A stretch of 7,783 bases of DNA from Candidatus Rokuibacteriota bacterium (GTDB taxonomy: Bacteria; Methylomirabilota; Methylomirabilia; Rokubacteriales; JACOUJ01), in the NCBI GenBank assembly GCA_016177865.1, contig JACOUJ010000390.1:1-7783 (forward strand), written 5' to 3'. This document shows, in pieces, positions 1 to 6,465 of this stretch; the first letter of the stretch is position 1; every line of letters begins with the position of its first letter. The translations under genes were made by a program, and so were the position numbers. The notes under the pieces are model-generated. The model saw nothing but the letters and a program-made list of their open reading frames with translations, was not told the DNA's origin and ran no database searches.

Positions 1-42
1 ACCGCCCACATCGTCGCCCTTACGCTCGGCTACCGCTTCTAG
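1..42 (+). CDS. C-terminal end of a probable outer-membrane beta-barrel protein (partial)
   Basis: Only the last 13 codons and the TAG stop at 40-42 are in the window; the start lies upstream. The tail reads TAHIVALTLGYRF. Hydrophobic residues alternate with others and the last residue is phenylalanine. This resembles the C-terminal beta-signal that the BAM complex recognises in outer-membrane barrels of Gram-negative bacteria. Two further points support a real gene end: the stop is followed within 30 bases by an inverted repeat, and no ORF continues in this frame. The stretch is too short to name a family (porin, OmpW-like, OprB-like and others are all possible). The frame is an inference from the tail pattern alone. 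Confidence 0.5.
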   Translation, partial: TAHIVALTLGYRF

Positions 43-67
43 TCCCCCGGTGTGTCCCATCCGTTCG

Positions 68-97
68 GCGACACCGTTGGTGCGACAACGGTGTCGC
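68..97 (+). terminator. Perfect 11-bp inverted repeat, possible terminator of the upstream gene
   Basis: The arms GCGACACCGTT (68-78) and AACGGTGTCGC (87-97) are exact reverse complements around the 8-base loop GGTGCGAC. The hairpin begins 26 bases after the barrel-protein stop, a usual place for transcription termination. Only two T follow directly (TTC), so it is not a textbook intrinsic terminator. It may stall polymerase, protect the mRNA 3' end from exonucleases, or be a dyad bound by a regulator. The hairpin is seen directly; its role is inferred. Confidence 0.55.
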
Positions 98-233
98 TTC
101 GACTTGGCTCGATAACGACCTGAAGAGGTACACCGCTCACCCTCGCCTTCACGCTCGGGGTACCGGTTCGCCACCAAATCCTAGTGACGCCCCGCCTTTG
201 GTAGATTGTACGGAATCCGTGTGACGGAAAATG

Positions 234-270
234 CGCTGGCTCGACCATGTTTCGGTCACCCAGCGTTTTT
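234..270 (+). terminator. Hairpin plus T5, intrinsic-terminator-like
   Basis: CGCTGG (234-239) pairs with CCAGCG (260-265), and inside it GACC (243-246) pairs with GGTC (254-257). The apical loop is ATGTTTC (247-253), and small unpaired stretches CTC and AC separate the two stems. TTTTT (266-270) follows at once, and AAAA precedes the hairpin at 228-231, so it could work from either side. It lies about 190 bases beyond the barrel-protein stop and 50 bases before the SHOCT gene. It may be a second terminator for the upstream gene, the end of a short untranslated RNA, or a leader attenuator for the operon. Confidence 0.5.
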
Positions 271-319
271 GATGACTTCATACCGTGACGCCCGTAGAAT
301 TGACCTAGGGAGGTTGGCG

Positions 320-649
320 ATGCGCGGAAGCAGGTGGTGGCTGTTGGCGGGGACGGCCGGTGGGGTGATCCCGACCCTTGCGTCCGCCCAGGAGCGGTTC
401 TATGGCTGGGGCTGGGGCGGGCATCATCCGATGTGGTGGATGTGGGGCGCGTGGGGGATCGGGATGATGCTCTTCGTCCTTCTCTTCTGGGGCGTGGTCA
501 TCGCAGGAGTCGTGCTCGGGATTCGCTGGCTCGTGCGGCAGGGTAGGGATTCTCGCCCGGACTCGGCGCTCGACATTCTGCGCCTGCGCTACGCGCGCGG
601 GGAGATCGACCAGGAGGAATTCGAGGCGAAGAAGCGAGATCTCAGTTGA
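320..649 (+). CDS. Small SHOCT-domain membrane protein
   Basis: This 109-residue protein has three parts. Residues 1-23 look like a signal sequence (Arg near the start, hydrophobic core, Ala-Ser-Ala before Gln24). A segment rich in Trp, Gly, His and Met (residues 28-45, with Gly-Trp-Gly-Trp and His-His) leads into one membrane helix at about 46-72. The cytoplasmic end (residues 82-108, SALDILRLRYARGEIDQEEF and following) is a SHOCT domain, a short two-helix module found at the ends of many bacterial proteins and thought to mediate oligomerisation. ATG 320 is chosen because GGGAGGT (308-314) sits 5 bases before it. The TTG at 206 would add 38 residues encoded across a terminator-like hairpin. 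The exact role is unknown; such small proteins often accompany membrane stress genes, which fits ftsH downstream. The domain call is firm, the function open. Confidence 0.85.
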   Translation: MRGSRWWLLAGTAGGVIPTLASAQERFYGWGWGGHHPMWWMWGAWGIGMMLFVLLFWGVVIAGVVLGIRWLVRQGRDSRPDSALDILRLRYARGEIDQEEFEAKKRDLS

Positions 650-733
650 TGTCCGGCAGAGGGCCTCAGCGGACGTGACGGCGCGCCCCAGCCCTTTCGG
701 GCACTCGACGCGATCGCGGGGGAAGTTGTCCAA

Positions 734-1957
734 GTGATCGTCCTCGCGCTGAACTGCGGAAGCTCGTCCGTGAAGTTTCGGCTGTCTCATGTCCAACCGG
801 GCGCGCCCGAGGGAGAACACGAACGAAGCCTCGCACGAGGATTGCTTGAAGGTCTTCCCGCGGGCGAGGCCGTCCTGAGCCTTCGGGTGGGGGAGCGGGT
901 CGAACGCGAGAAGGTCGTGCTCCGAAGTTACGAGGGCGCCGTTCGACATGCTCTGGACCGCGTGACGGATCCCGCGCTCGGGCTTCCGGCGATCGCCGCC
1001 GTGGGCCATCGAGTGGTTCACGGCGGAGCGCGGTTCACTCGCCCCACCCTCATCGACCCCGAGGTCATGGCGGTCCTCGAGGAGCTCGAGGCGTTGGCGC
1101 CGCTTCACAACGCGCCGAGCCTGGCGGGAATTCGTGCGACCAGGATGACGCTCGGATTGGGCACGCCCATGGCGGCCGTCTTCGACACGGCCTTTCATGC
1201 CTCGCTGCCGGAACATGCGTCTCACTACGCGATCTCGTCCGACCTCGCGCGGCGTCACGGCATTCGTCGCTTTGGCTTCCATGGCCTCTCATATCAGTCC
1301 GTCCTTGCCAGCTACTGCCGGATGACCGGGACGCCTCTGGAGCGGGCGACCCTGATCGTCCTCCATCTCGGGAACGGTTGCTCTGCCGCGGCGATCAAGG
1401 ACGGGCGGTCGGTGGACACCTCGATGGGCTTCACGCCGCTGGAAGGGCTGGTCATGGGGACGCGCTCAGGGGACCTCGACCCCGCTCTCGTGGGCTACCT
1501 TGCCCGCAAAGAACGGGCGTCGATCGAGACCGTGGAGGAGTGGCTCAACGGGCAATCAGGGCTCCTCGGCCTCTCCGGGCTCACCCACGACGTGCGGACG
1601 CTCGTCGCTCGCGAGTCCGACCACCCAGGAGCCCGCCTCGCCCTCGAGGTCTTTTGCTACCGCGCCCGGAAGTACGTCGGCGCCTACCTCGCCGCCCTCG
1701 GCGGTGCTCAGGCCATGGTGTTCACCGGCGGGATCGGAGAGAATTCCCCGGAGATCCGCGCGCGCATCTTGGAAGGGATGGAGTGGTGTGGTCTGCGGCT
1801 CGACCCGGTTCTCAACTCCAGGTCCGGCGCGGAAGGCCGCATCAGCCCGCCAGACGCCGCGCTTCCGACCTACGTCATCCCGACCGATGAGGAACTCATC
1901 ATCGCGCAGGAGACCGCATTGTGTGTCGGGAAGCTGAAGAAGACCCTTCGCATGTGA
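734..1957 (+). CDS. ackA: Acetate kinase
   Basis: Catalyses acetyl phosphate + ADP to acetate + ATP (reversible) in the cytoplasm. The 407 residues match the usual length of about 400. The family signatures are in order: N-terminal NCGSSSVKF (7-15); GHRVVHGG with Arg93; FDTAFH with Asp151, equivalent to the catalytic Asp; HGLSY (183-187) with the phosphoryl-transfer His183; HLGNG (211-215); MGTRSGDLDP with Arg244; FTGGIGEN (330-337); and the C-terminal metal-binding glutamate in TDEE (Glu386). The start is GTG at 734, since homologues begin just before the NCGSSS motif and a G-rich site (718-725) lies upstream. The next gene, ftsH, begins 12 bases after the stop. No phosphotransacetylase gene is in the window. 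The acetyl phosphate probably comes from the phosphoketolase-family enzyme encoded two genes downstream, giving ATP from sugar phosphates. All active-site residues I can place are intact. Confidence 0.97.
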   Translation: MIVLALNCGSSSVKFRLSHVQPGAPEGEHERSLARGLLEGLPAGEAVLSLRVGERVEREKVVLRSYEGAVRHALDRVTDPALGLPAIAAVGHRVVHGGARFTRPTLIDPEVMAVLEELEALAPLHNAPSLAGIRATRMTLGLGTPMAAVFDTAFHASLPEHASHYAISSDLARRHGIRRFGFHGLSYQSVLASYCRMTGTPLERATLIVLHLGNGCSAAAIKDGRSVDTSMGFTPLEGLVMGTRSGDLDPALVGYLARKERASIETVEEWLNGQSGLLGLSGLTHDVRTLVARESDHPGARLALEVFCYRARKYVGAYLAALGGAQAMVFTGGIGENSPEIRARILEGMEWCGLRLDPVLNSRSGAEGRISPPDAALPTYVIPTDEELIIAQETALCVGKLKKTLRM

Positions 1958-1969
1958 GGAGCACGAGAC

Positions 1970-3826
1970 ATGGAGCAGCGGCAAAAGCAGTTTTCGCTCT
2001 GGTACTTCCTGGCCGCGATCGCCATCATGCTGGCGATTCAGAATCTCTTCTTCGGCCCGCATGCCGCCAACCTCTCGTACAGCGAGTTCAAGACACTCCT
2101 GAGAGCGGGCAAGGTGTCGGACCTCACCCTGGAAGAACGCGCCATCAGGGGGAAGCTGAGGCCGGAGGGCCTGGAGGGGCTGGTGTCCAAGGAGAAGCTT
2201 GAGGAGCTCAAGAAGTTCGGCCAGGGGGAGCATCGCTTCGTGACGGTCCGCGTGGACGATCCGACGCTGGTCCAGGAGCTGGAGGCGTCGAAGGTGCGCT
2301 TCACCGGCCAGCTCGAGAACACCTGGCTTCCGACACTCCTCTCCTGGATCCTTCCGGCCCTGATTTTCTTCGGCCTCTGGGGCTTCTTCATGAAACGGAT
2401 GGGGGCAGCCAGCGGCGTCCTGGAGATCGGCAAGAGCAAGGCCAAGGTGTACATGGAGAAGCAGACCGGGGTGACGTTCGCCGACGTGGCGGGCATCGAC
2501 GAGGCAAAGGGTGAGCTGATGGAGATTGTCGAGTTCTTGAAGACCCCCGAGCGATACCGGCGGCTCGGGGGCAAGATCCCCAAGGGAGTCCTGATCGTGG
2601 GGGCGCCCGGGACGGGGAAGACCCTCTTGGCCAAGGCGGTGGCCGGGGAGGCCGGGGTCCCGTTCTTCAGTCTGAGCGGGTCGGACTTCGTTGAGATGTT
2701 CGTCGGGGTGGGGGCGGCCCGCGTCCGCGATCTCTTCGCCCAGGCTCAAACGAAGGCTCCCTGCATCATCTTCATCGACGAGCTGGACGCCCTCGGGAAG
2801 GCCCGCGGCGTAGGCGGTGTGATGGGCGGTCACGACGAGCGCGAACAGACCCTCAATCAGCTATTGGCCGAGATGGATGGGTTCAATACGGAGAAGGGCG
2901 TCATCATCATGGCGGCCACCAATCGGCCGGAGATCCTCGACCCGGCCCTACTCCGCCCCGGGCGCTTCGACCGGCACGTGGCGCTCGATCGCCCCGACCT
3001 CAAGGGGCGGGAGCAGATCCTCCGAGTCCACGCGAAGCAGGTGACCCTCTCGCCGGAGGTCGACCTCGCGGCGATCGCCGCGCGGACCTCGGGGTTCGTC
3101 GGTGCCGATCTGGCGAACCTTGTGAACGAGGCCGCACTCTTGGCCGCACGGAAGGGCAAGAATGCGGTGGAGATGGCCGACTTTGACTCGGCCATCGACC
3201 GAATCGTGGCGGGGCTCGAGAAGAAGACGCGGGTCATGAACCCGAAGGAGAAGGAGACCGTGGCCTACCACGAGGCCGGGCATGCCCTGGTCGCCGAGTC
3301 CCGTCCGCAGGCGGACCGGGTCCTGAAGATCTCGATCATCCCCCGGGGCGTGGCCGCGCTGGGCTACACTCAGCAGCTCCCCACCGAGGACCGGTACCTT
3401 CTCAGGAAAACGGAGCTCCTCGACCGGCTCGACGTGCTCCTCGGCGGGCGGGTGGCCGAGGAGCTCGTCTTCGGCGACGTGTCCACGGGCGCGCGCGACG
3501 ACCTCCAGCGGGCCACCGACCTCGCCCGGCACATGGTCACCCAATACGGGATGAGCGAGCACCTGGGGCTGGCGACATTCGAGGAGCCTCGCACGCCGCT
3601 CTTTCTCAACGTGCCGGCACCCCAGGGGCCGCGAGAGTACAGCGAACGCACGGCTGAGGCCATCGACGACGAGGTCACGAAGCTCTTGGCCGACGCCCGC
3701 TCTCGCGTCAGGGACACGCTCACCACCCGGCGTTCCACGCTGGATGCGCTGGCCAAGCTCCTCCTTGAAAAGGAGGTGGTCGACCGCGCCGCGTTGGACC
3801 GCTTGCTGGGCGCCCCGAGCGCGTGA
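1970..3826 (+). CDS. ftsH: ATP-dependent zinc metalloprotease FtsH
   Basis: A membrane-bound hexameric AAA+ protease that extracts and degrades misfolded membrane proteins and short-lived regulators. The order is: N-terminal membrane helix (about 11-29), a periplasmic domain, second helix (about 120-141), AAA+ module, peptidase domain. Walker A is GAPGTGKT (211-218, Lys217) and Walker B is IIFIDE (266-271). The pore loop is in FVGVG, and the second region of homology (316-335) carries arginine fingers Arg332 and Arg335. The zinc site is HEAGH (434-438), with a probable third ligand Asp511 in ARDDLQRATD. At 618 residues it is slightly shorter than E. coli FtsH (about 644) and has little C-terminal tail. 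The ribosome site GAGGAG (1956-1961) overlaps the ackA stop, suggesting coupled translation. Its place between two acetyl-phosphate genes suggests a specialised second copy rather than the housekeeping one, but this is inference. Confidence 0.97.
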   Translation: MEQRQKQFSLWYFLAAIAIMLAIQNLFFGPHAANLSYSEFKTLLRAGKVSDLTLEERAIRGKLRPEGLEGLVSKEKLEELKKFGQGEHRFVTVRVDDPTLVQELEASKVRFTGQLENTWLPTLLSWILPALIFFGLWGFFMKRMGAASGVLEIGKSKAKVYMEKQTGVTFADVAGIDEAKGELMEIVEFLKTPERYRRLGGKIPKGVLIVGAPGTGKTLLAKAVAGEAGVPFFSLSGSDFVEMFVGVGAARVRDLFAQAQTKAPCIIFIDELDALGKARGVGGVMGGHDEREQTLNQLLAEMDGFNTEKGVIIMAATNRPEILDPALLRPGRFDRHVALDRPDLKGREQILRVHAKQVTLSPEVDLAAIAARTSGFVGADLANLVNEAALLAARKGKNAVEMADFDSAIDRIVAGLEKKTRVMNPKEKETVAYHEAGHALVAESRPQADRVLKISIIPRGVAALGYTQQLPTEDRYLLRKTELLDRLDVLLGGRVAEELVFGDVSTGARDDLQRATDLARHMVTQYGMSEHLGLATFEEPRTPLFLNVPAPQGPREYSERTAEAIDDEVTKLLADARSRVRDTLTTRRSTLDALAKLLLEKEVVDRAALDRLLGAPSA

Positions 3827-3902
3827 CGCGGAGGCCTGCGTCCGGTGAACCGCGTCCGTGGCTCCGTCCACTCCCGGAAGCGGTCATTGAACGGAGGTCC
3901 TG
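3827..3902 (+). other. 76-bp spacer with ribosome binding site between ftsH and the phosphoketolase gene
   Basis: This spacer holds no visible terminator and no clear promoter. GGAGGT at 3893-3898 lies 4 bases before ATG 3903 and is a strong Shine-Dalgarno sequence, fixing the start of the next gene. A short imperfect direct repeat (GCGTCCGGTG, then GCGTCCGTGG) is probably chance in GC-rich DNA. Confidence 0.5.
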
Positions 3903-6374
3903 ATGTCTGAAGTCAATCGCGTGGCTGAGATCCGGGTCGCCGAGCAGGCGGCGCTGGACCAGAGGAACGCCCCGGCCTTTGCCCGATGGGCCGCCGGGCG
4001 CGGGCCGATCCGCCACACCACTCTGACCCGGTGGCGCGTGAACAGGCTGGCCGAACGGCTGGGCGCTCCCGGCGCCCGGGGCGACGGGGTCGCGCTCCAC
4101 GACCTGCTTTCTGCGGCGGATCGGGTCGCCAGCGCCGCCATGTGGCTCGTCGTCCACGAGACTTACGCGCAGAGCGTCTATCTGGACGGTCGCCCCCTCA
4201 GCCCGGAGGACTTTAAGCCCGCGCCGGAGGGACACACGGGCGGGGCGCTGAACATGGTCCCGGCCTATGTCGGCTACCTGGCAGCGAACGCACTCACGGG
4301 CGTGACGCGAGGGTGGCTCATGGGGCAGGGGCACTGCGTGGCCGCGATAGACTCGGTCAACCTCCTGATCGGAAACATGACGACCGCCCATGCCGAGCGA
4401 TATGACGTCTCCGAGGACGGTCTCACCCGGTACGTCCGGGACTTCTACTCCTACCGCCTTCGCGCCGACGGGACGCAGGACTCTCCCCTCGGGAGCCACG
4501 TCAACGTCCACACGGCGGGCGGGCTCGCCGAGGGCGGGTACCTCGGGTTCGCCGAGCTTCAGTATGTCCACATGCCCCTGCCGGGCGAGCGACTCGTCGC
4601 CTTCCTCTCCGATGGCGCCTTCGAGGAGCAGCGGGGAAGCGACTGGGCGCCGCGCTGGTGGTGCGCCGAGGATTCGGGGCTCGTCGCTCCGATCATGATC
4701 AATAACGGCCGGCGCATCGACCAGCGGACCACGATGGCTCAGCAAGGCGGCGCCGGATGGTTTGTGCGCCATCTCCGGCTCAACGGCTTTGACCCCATCG
4801 TCTTCGATGGGCGTGACCCGGCGGCCTTTGCCTGGGCCATACTGGAGATGGAGGACCGGTTGGAGGCAGCCGCCGCGGCGTTGCGATCAGGCAAGGCCCG
4901 GTATCCGGTCCGGCTCCCGTATGGCATTGCCGTGGCTCCCAAGGGGGCCGGCTTCTATGGCGCCGGGACGAATCTCGCCCACAATCTCCCCTTGGGGACA
5001 AACCCCAGGACTGACCCGGTGGCGGCTCACCACTTCAACGAGCACGCGCAGCGGCTCTGGGTGCCGCTCACCGAACTGCGAGAAGCGACCGGGCTGTTCC
5101 AGCGTCACGAGCAGTCCAAGCGTCCTCGGGAGCGAGATCACGCGCTGAGCGCACGCGATGTAGAACTGCGCGTGATCCCCGGGCCTGAGTTCCGTCCGGT
5201 CTCGCGAGACCGGCGCGACCCCGCTCAATGGACGAGGATCTCCCCCATGGGGGCGGTGGACCAGGCGTTCCTGGCCGCCGTCCGAGCCAATCCCCACCTC
5301 CGGCCGCGCGTGGGGAACCCCGACGAGATGCGCAGCAATCGGATGCAGCGAACCCTCGACGCCCTGAAGTTCCGTGTGTCAGCGCCGGAACCGGGCATTC
5401 CCGAGGACCACGATGGCGCGGTCATCACGGCCCTCAACGAGGAGGCCGTGGCCGCCGCGGCGCTCGCTAATAAGGGCGGCATCAATATCATTGTCACCTA
5501 CGAGGCGTTCGGGATGAAGATGCAGGGAGCGGTGCGCCAGGAAATCATCTTCGCCGATGAGGCGAACGCAGCCGGCAGGCGGGCCGGCTGGCTCTCGATC
5601 CCGCTCGTTCTCACCTCCCACACCTGGGAGAATGCCAAGAACGAACGCTCCCATCAGGATCCCTCCATGGCCGAGACTCTCCTGGGGGAGCCGGGCGACG
5701 TTTCGCGCGTCCTCTTCCCGGCTGACTACAACACTGCCGCCGCCGTCATGCGGGAGGTCTATCAAACGCGTGGCCAGATCTGGACGCTCGTGGTGCCGAA
5801 GGCGGACGCGATCCCTGATCTCTTCACGCGCGAGGAGGCGGAGCAGCTTCTCCGGGACGGAGGGCTGAGACTGGAGTGGGCGGGCCATCCGGCTGACCGT
5901 TCCCGGGTGATCCTCGCCGCCGTCGGCGCTTACCAGCTCGGTCAGCTCCTCCATGCCTCGAAGCGCCTGTCCGAGCGAGATGTCGCCCATTCCGTGATCT
6001 ATCTCCTCGAGCCCGGGCGCTTCCGCGCCCCGAGGAGTGCACGTGAGGCAGCGCACGTGGCCCCGGCCGAGGTCCGCCAGCGGCTCTTCCCGCACGCCAT
6101 CACGGCCCGGCTCTTCCTCACCCACATCCGCCCGGAGGCACTCCTGGGCGTCCTCCAGCCGCTCCACACCGGCCCCGGGACCGTGGCGCTGGGCTACATC
6201 AACCAGGGCGGCACCCTGAACACGGGCGGCCTCTTGTTCGTCAACCGGGCGACGTGGGCGCATTGTCTTGACGCCGTCGCCGTGCTGCTGGGGATCCCGC
6301 GTGAGTCACTCTTGGAGCGGGAGGAGCTGGCGGCGCTGGACCACCAGGCCAGGCCCGAGGGGGTGATCATATGA
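3903..6374 (+). CDS. Divergent phosphoketolase-family thiamine-diphosphate enzyme
   Basis: Phosphoketolases cleave xylulose 5-phosphate and/or fructose 6-phosphate with phosphate to acetyl phosphate plus glyceraldehyde 3-phosphate or erythrose 4-phosphate. The 823 residues fit the family (about 790-830). Likely equivalents of active-site residues are His111 in EGHTGG, His144 in GQGHC, His199 in GSHV, the cofactor-activating Glu534 in TYEAF, and His584 in SHQDP. The thiamine-diphosphate motif is SDG (236-238) to NNG (267-269), where classical enzymes have GDG. The C-terminal domain retains a GY-(5 residues)-T-x-T pattern (GYINQGGTLNTGG). The N-terminal half differs strongly from classical Xfp (for example GHTGGALNM instead of GHWGTTPGLNF). 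From memory, some databases name long proteins of this type 'xylulose 5-phosphate 3-epimerase'; I could not verify this, so I give no symbol. Nearby ackA supports acetyl-phosphate production. The family is sure, the substrate is not. Confidence 0.88.
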   Translation: MSEVNRVAEIRVAEQAALDQRNAPAFARWAAGRGPIRHTTLTRWRVNRLAERLGAPGARGDGVALHDLLSAADRVASAAMWLVVHETYAQSVYLDGRPLSPEDFKPAPEGHTGGALNMVPAYVGYLAANALTGVTRGWLMGQGHCVAAIDSVNLLIGNMTTAHAERYDVSEDGLTRYVRDFYSYRLRADGTQDSPLGSHVNVHTAGGLAEGGYLGFAELQYVHMPLPGERLVAFLSDGAFEEQRGSDWAPRWWCAEDSGLVAPIMINNGRRIDQRTTMAQQGGAGWFVRHLRLNGFDPIVFDGRDPAAFAWAILEMEDRLEAAAAALRSGKARYPVRLPYGIAVAPKGAGFYGAGTNLAHNLPLGTNPRTDPVAAHHFNEHAQRLWVPLTELREATGLFQRHEQSKRPRERDHALSARDVELRVIPGPEFRPVSRDRRDPAQWTRISPMGAVDQAFLAAVRANPHLRPRVGNPDEMRSNRMQRTLDALKFRVSAPEPGIPEDHDGAVITALNEEAVAAAALANKGGINIIVTYEAFGMKMQGAVRQEIIFADEANAAGRRAGWLSIPLVLTSHTWENAKNERSHQDPSMAETLLGEPGDVSRVLFPADYNTAAAVMREVYQTRGQIWTLVVPKADAIPDLFTREEAEQLLRDGGLRLEWAGHPADRSRVILAAVGAYQLGQLLHASKRLSERDVAHSVIYLLEPGRFRAPRSAREAAHVAPAEVRQRLFPHAITARLFLTHIRPEALLGVLQPLHTGPGTVALGYINQGGTLNTGGLLFVNRATWAHCLDAVAVLLGIPRESLLEREELAALDHQARPEGVII

Positions 6375-6463
6375 AGCCCACGATCGGCGTCATGGTCGAG
6401 TACTACCGGAGCACGCACCACCGGAAGCCCTCCTGCTTCTGCGACGCCCGCGCCGGGGGGTAG
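6371..6463 (+). CDS. Candidate 30-residue small protein, unrecognised
   Basis: ATG 6371-6373 overlaps the phosphoketolase stop TGA 6372-6374 as ATGA, a classic translational-coupling arrangement. A G-rich ribosome-site-like run (GAGGGGG, about 6357-6363) lies about 7 bases upstream. The ORF ends in TAG at 6461-6463, two bases before the next start. The peptide begins MKPTIGVMVEYYRS and continues with His-His, Arg-Lys-Pro and Cys-Phe-Cys-Asp before a Gly-Gly end. His-His and Cys-x-Cys could bind a metal, but that is speculation. It has no membrane helix or signal peptide. It may instead be non-functional sequence that carries ribosomes to the nuclease gene, or the remnant of a longer gene. It fills nearly the whole gap between two genes, which is the main argument for it. 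Confidence 0.4.
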   Translation: MKPTIGVMVEYYRSTHHRKPSCFCDARAGG

Positions 6464-6465
6464 CC

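Larger units (their letters stand above)
43..319. other. Non-coding region between the barrel-protein tail and the operon
   Basis: No convincing gene is seen in these 277 bases. The region holds the hairpins at 68-97 and 234-270, plus three short alternating half-sites, ACGGA, TCCGT and ACGGA (210-228). It is the likeliest place for the operon promoter, but I found no good sigma-70 or sigma-54 match. TAGAAT at 295-300 resembles a -10 box, but it would start transcription at about 307, on top of the ribosome binding site, and no -35 box is well placed for it. An ORF can be extended back to a TTG at 206, but it would translate through the terminator-like hairpin. Confidence 0.6.

Noticed and set aside
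184..293. Direct repeat GTGACGCCC (184-192 and 285-293), both followed by a GTAGA-like sequence
   Set aside because: A single pair of 9-base copies about 100 bases apart in GC-rich DNA. I see no third copy or link to a promoter.
206..319. N-terminal extension of the SHOCT gene from a TTG start
   Set aside because: It lacks a ribosome site, crosses the terminator-like hairpin and would bury the signal sequence. ATG 320 has a strong GGGAGGT.
649..678. Nine-residue ORF overlapping the SHOCT stop as TGATG
   Set aside because: Too short and without any supporting feature; it ends well before the ackA start.
691..702. GCCC-TTTC-GGGC hairpin in the SHOCT-ackA gap
   Set aside because: Only four base pairs and no T tract; expected by chance at this GC content.
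305..1282. 325-codon ORF on the minus strand
   Set aside because: It lies opposite the SHOCT gene and ackA, both clear. Its translation is Arg/His-rich with no domain pattern, typical of antisense frames in GC-rich DNA.
1556..2833. 425-codon ORF on the minus strand
   Set aside because: It runs opposite the end of ackA and the first half of ftsH. It has a low-complexity composition and no recognisable motif.
2948..4772. Two long minus-strand ORFs (307 and 350 codons) opposite ftsH and the phosphoketolase gene
   Set aside because: Both mirror well-supported genes and have shadow-frame composition without motifs.
5379..6263. 294-codon ORF on the minus strand
   Set aside because: It is antisense to the conserved C-terminal half of the phosphoketolase gene and shows no domain features.
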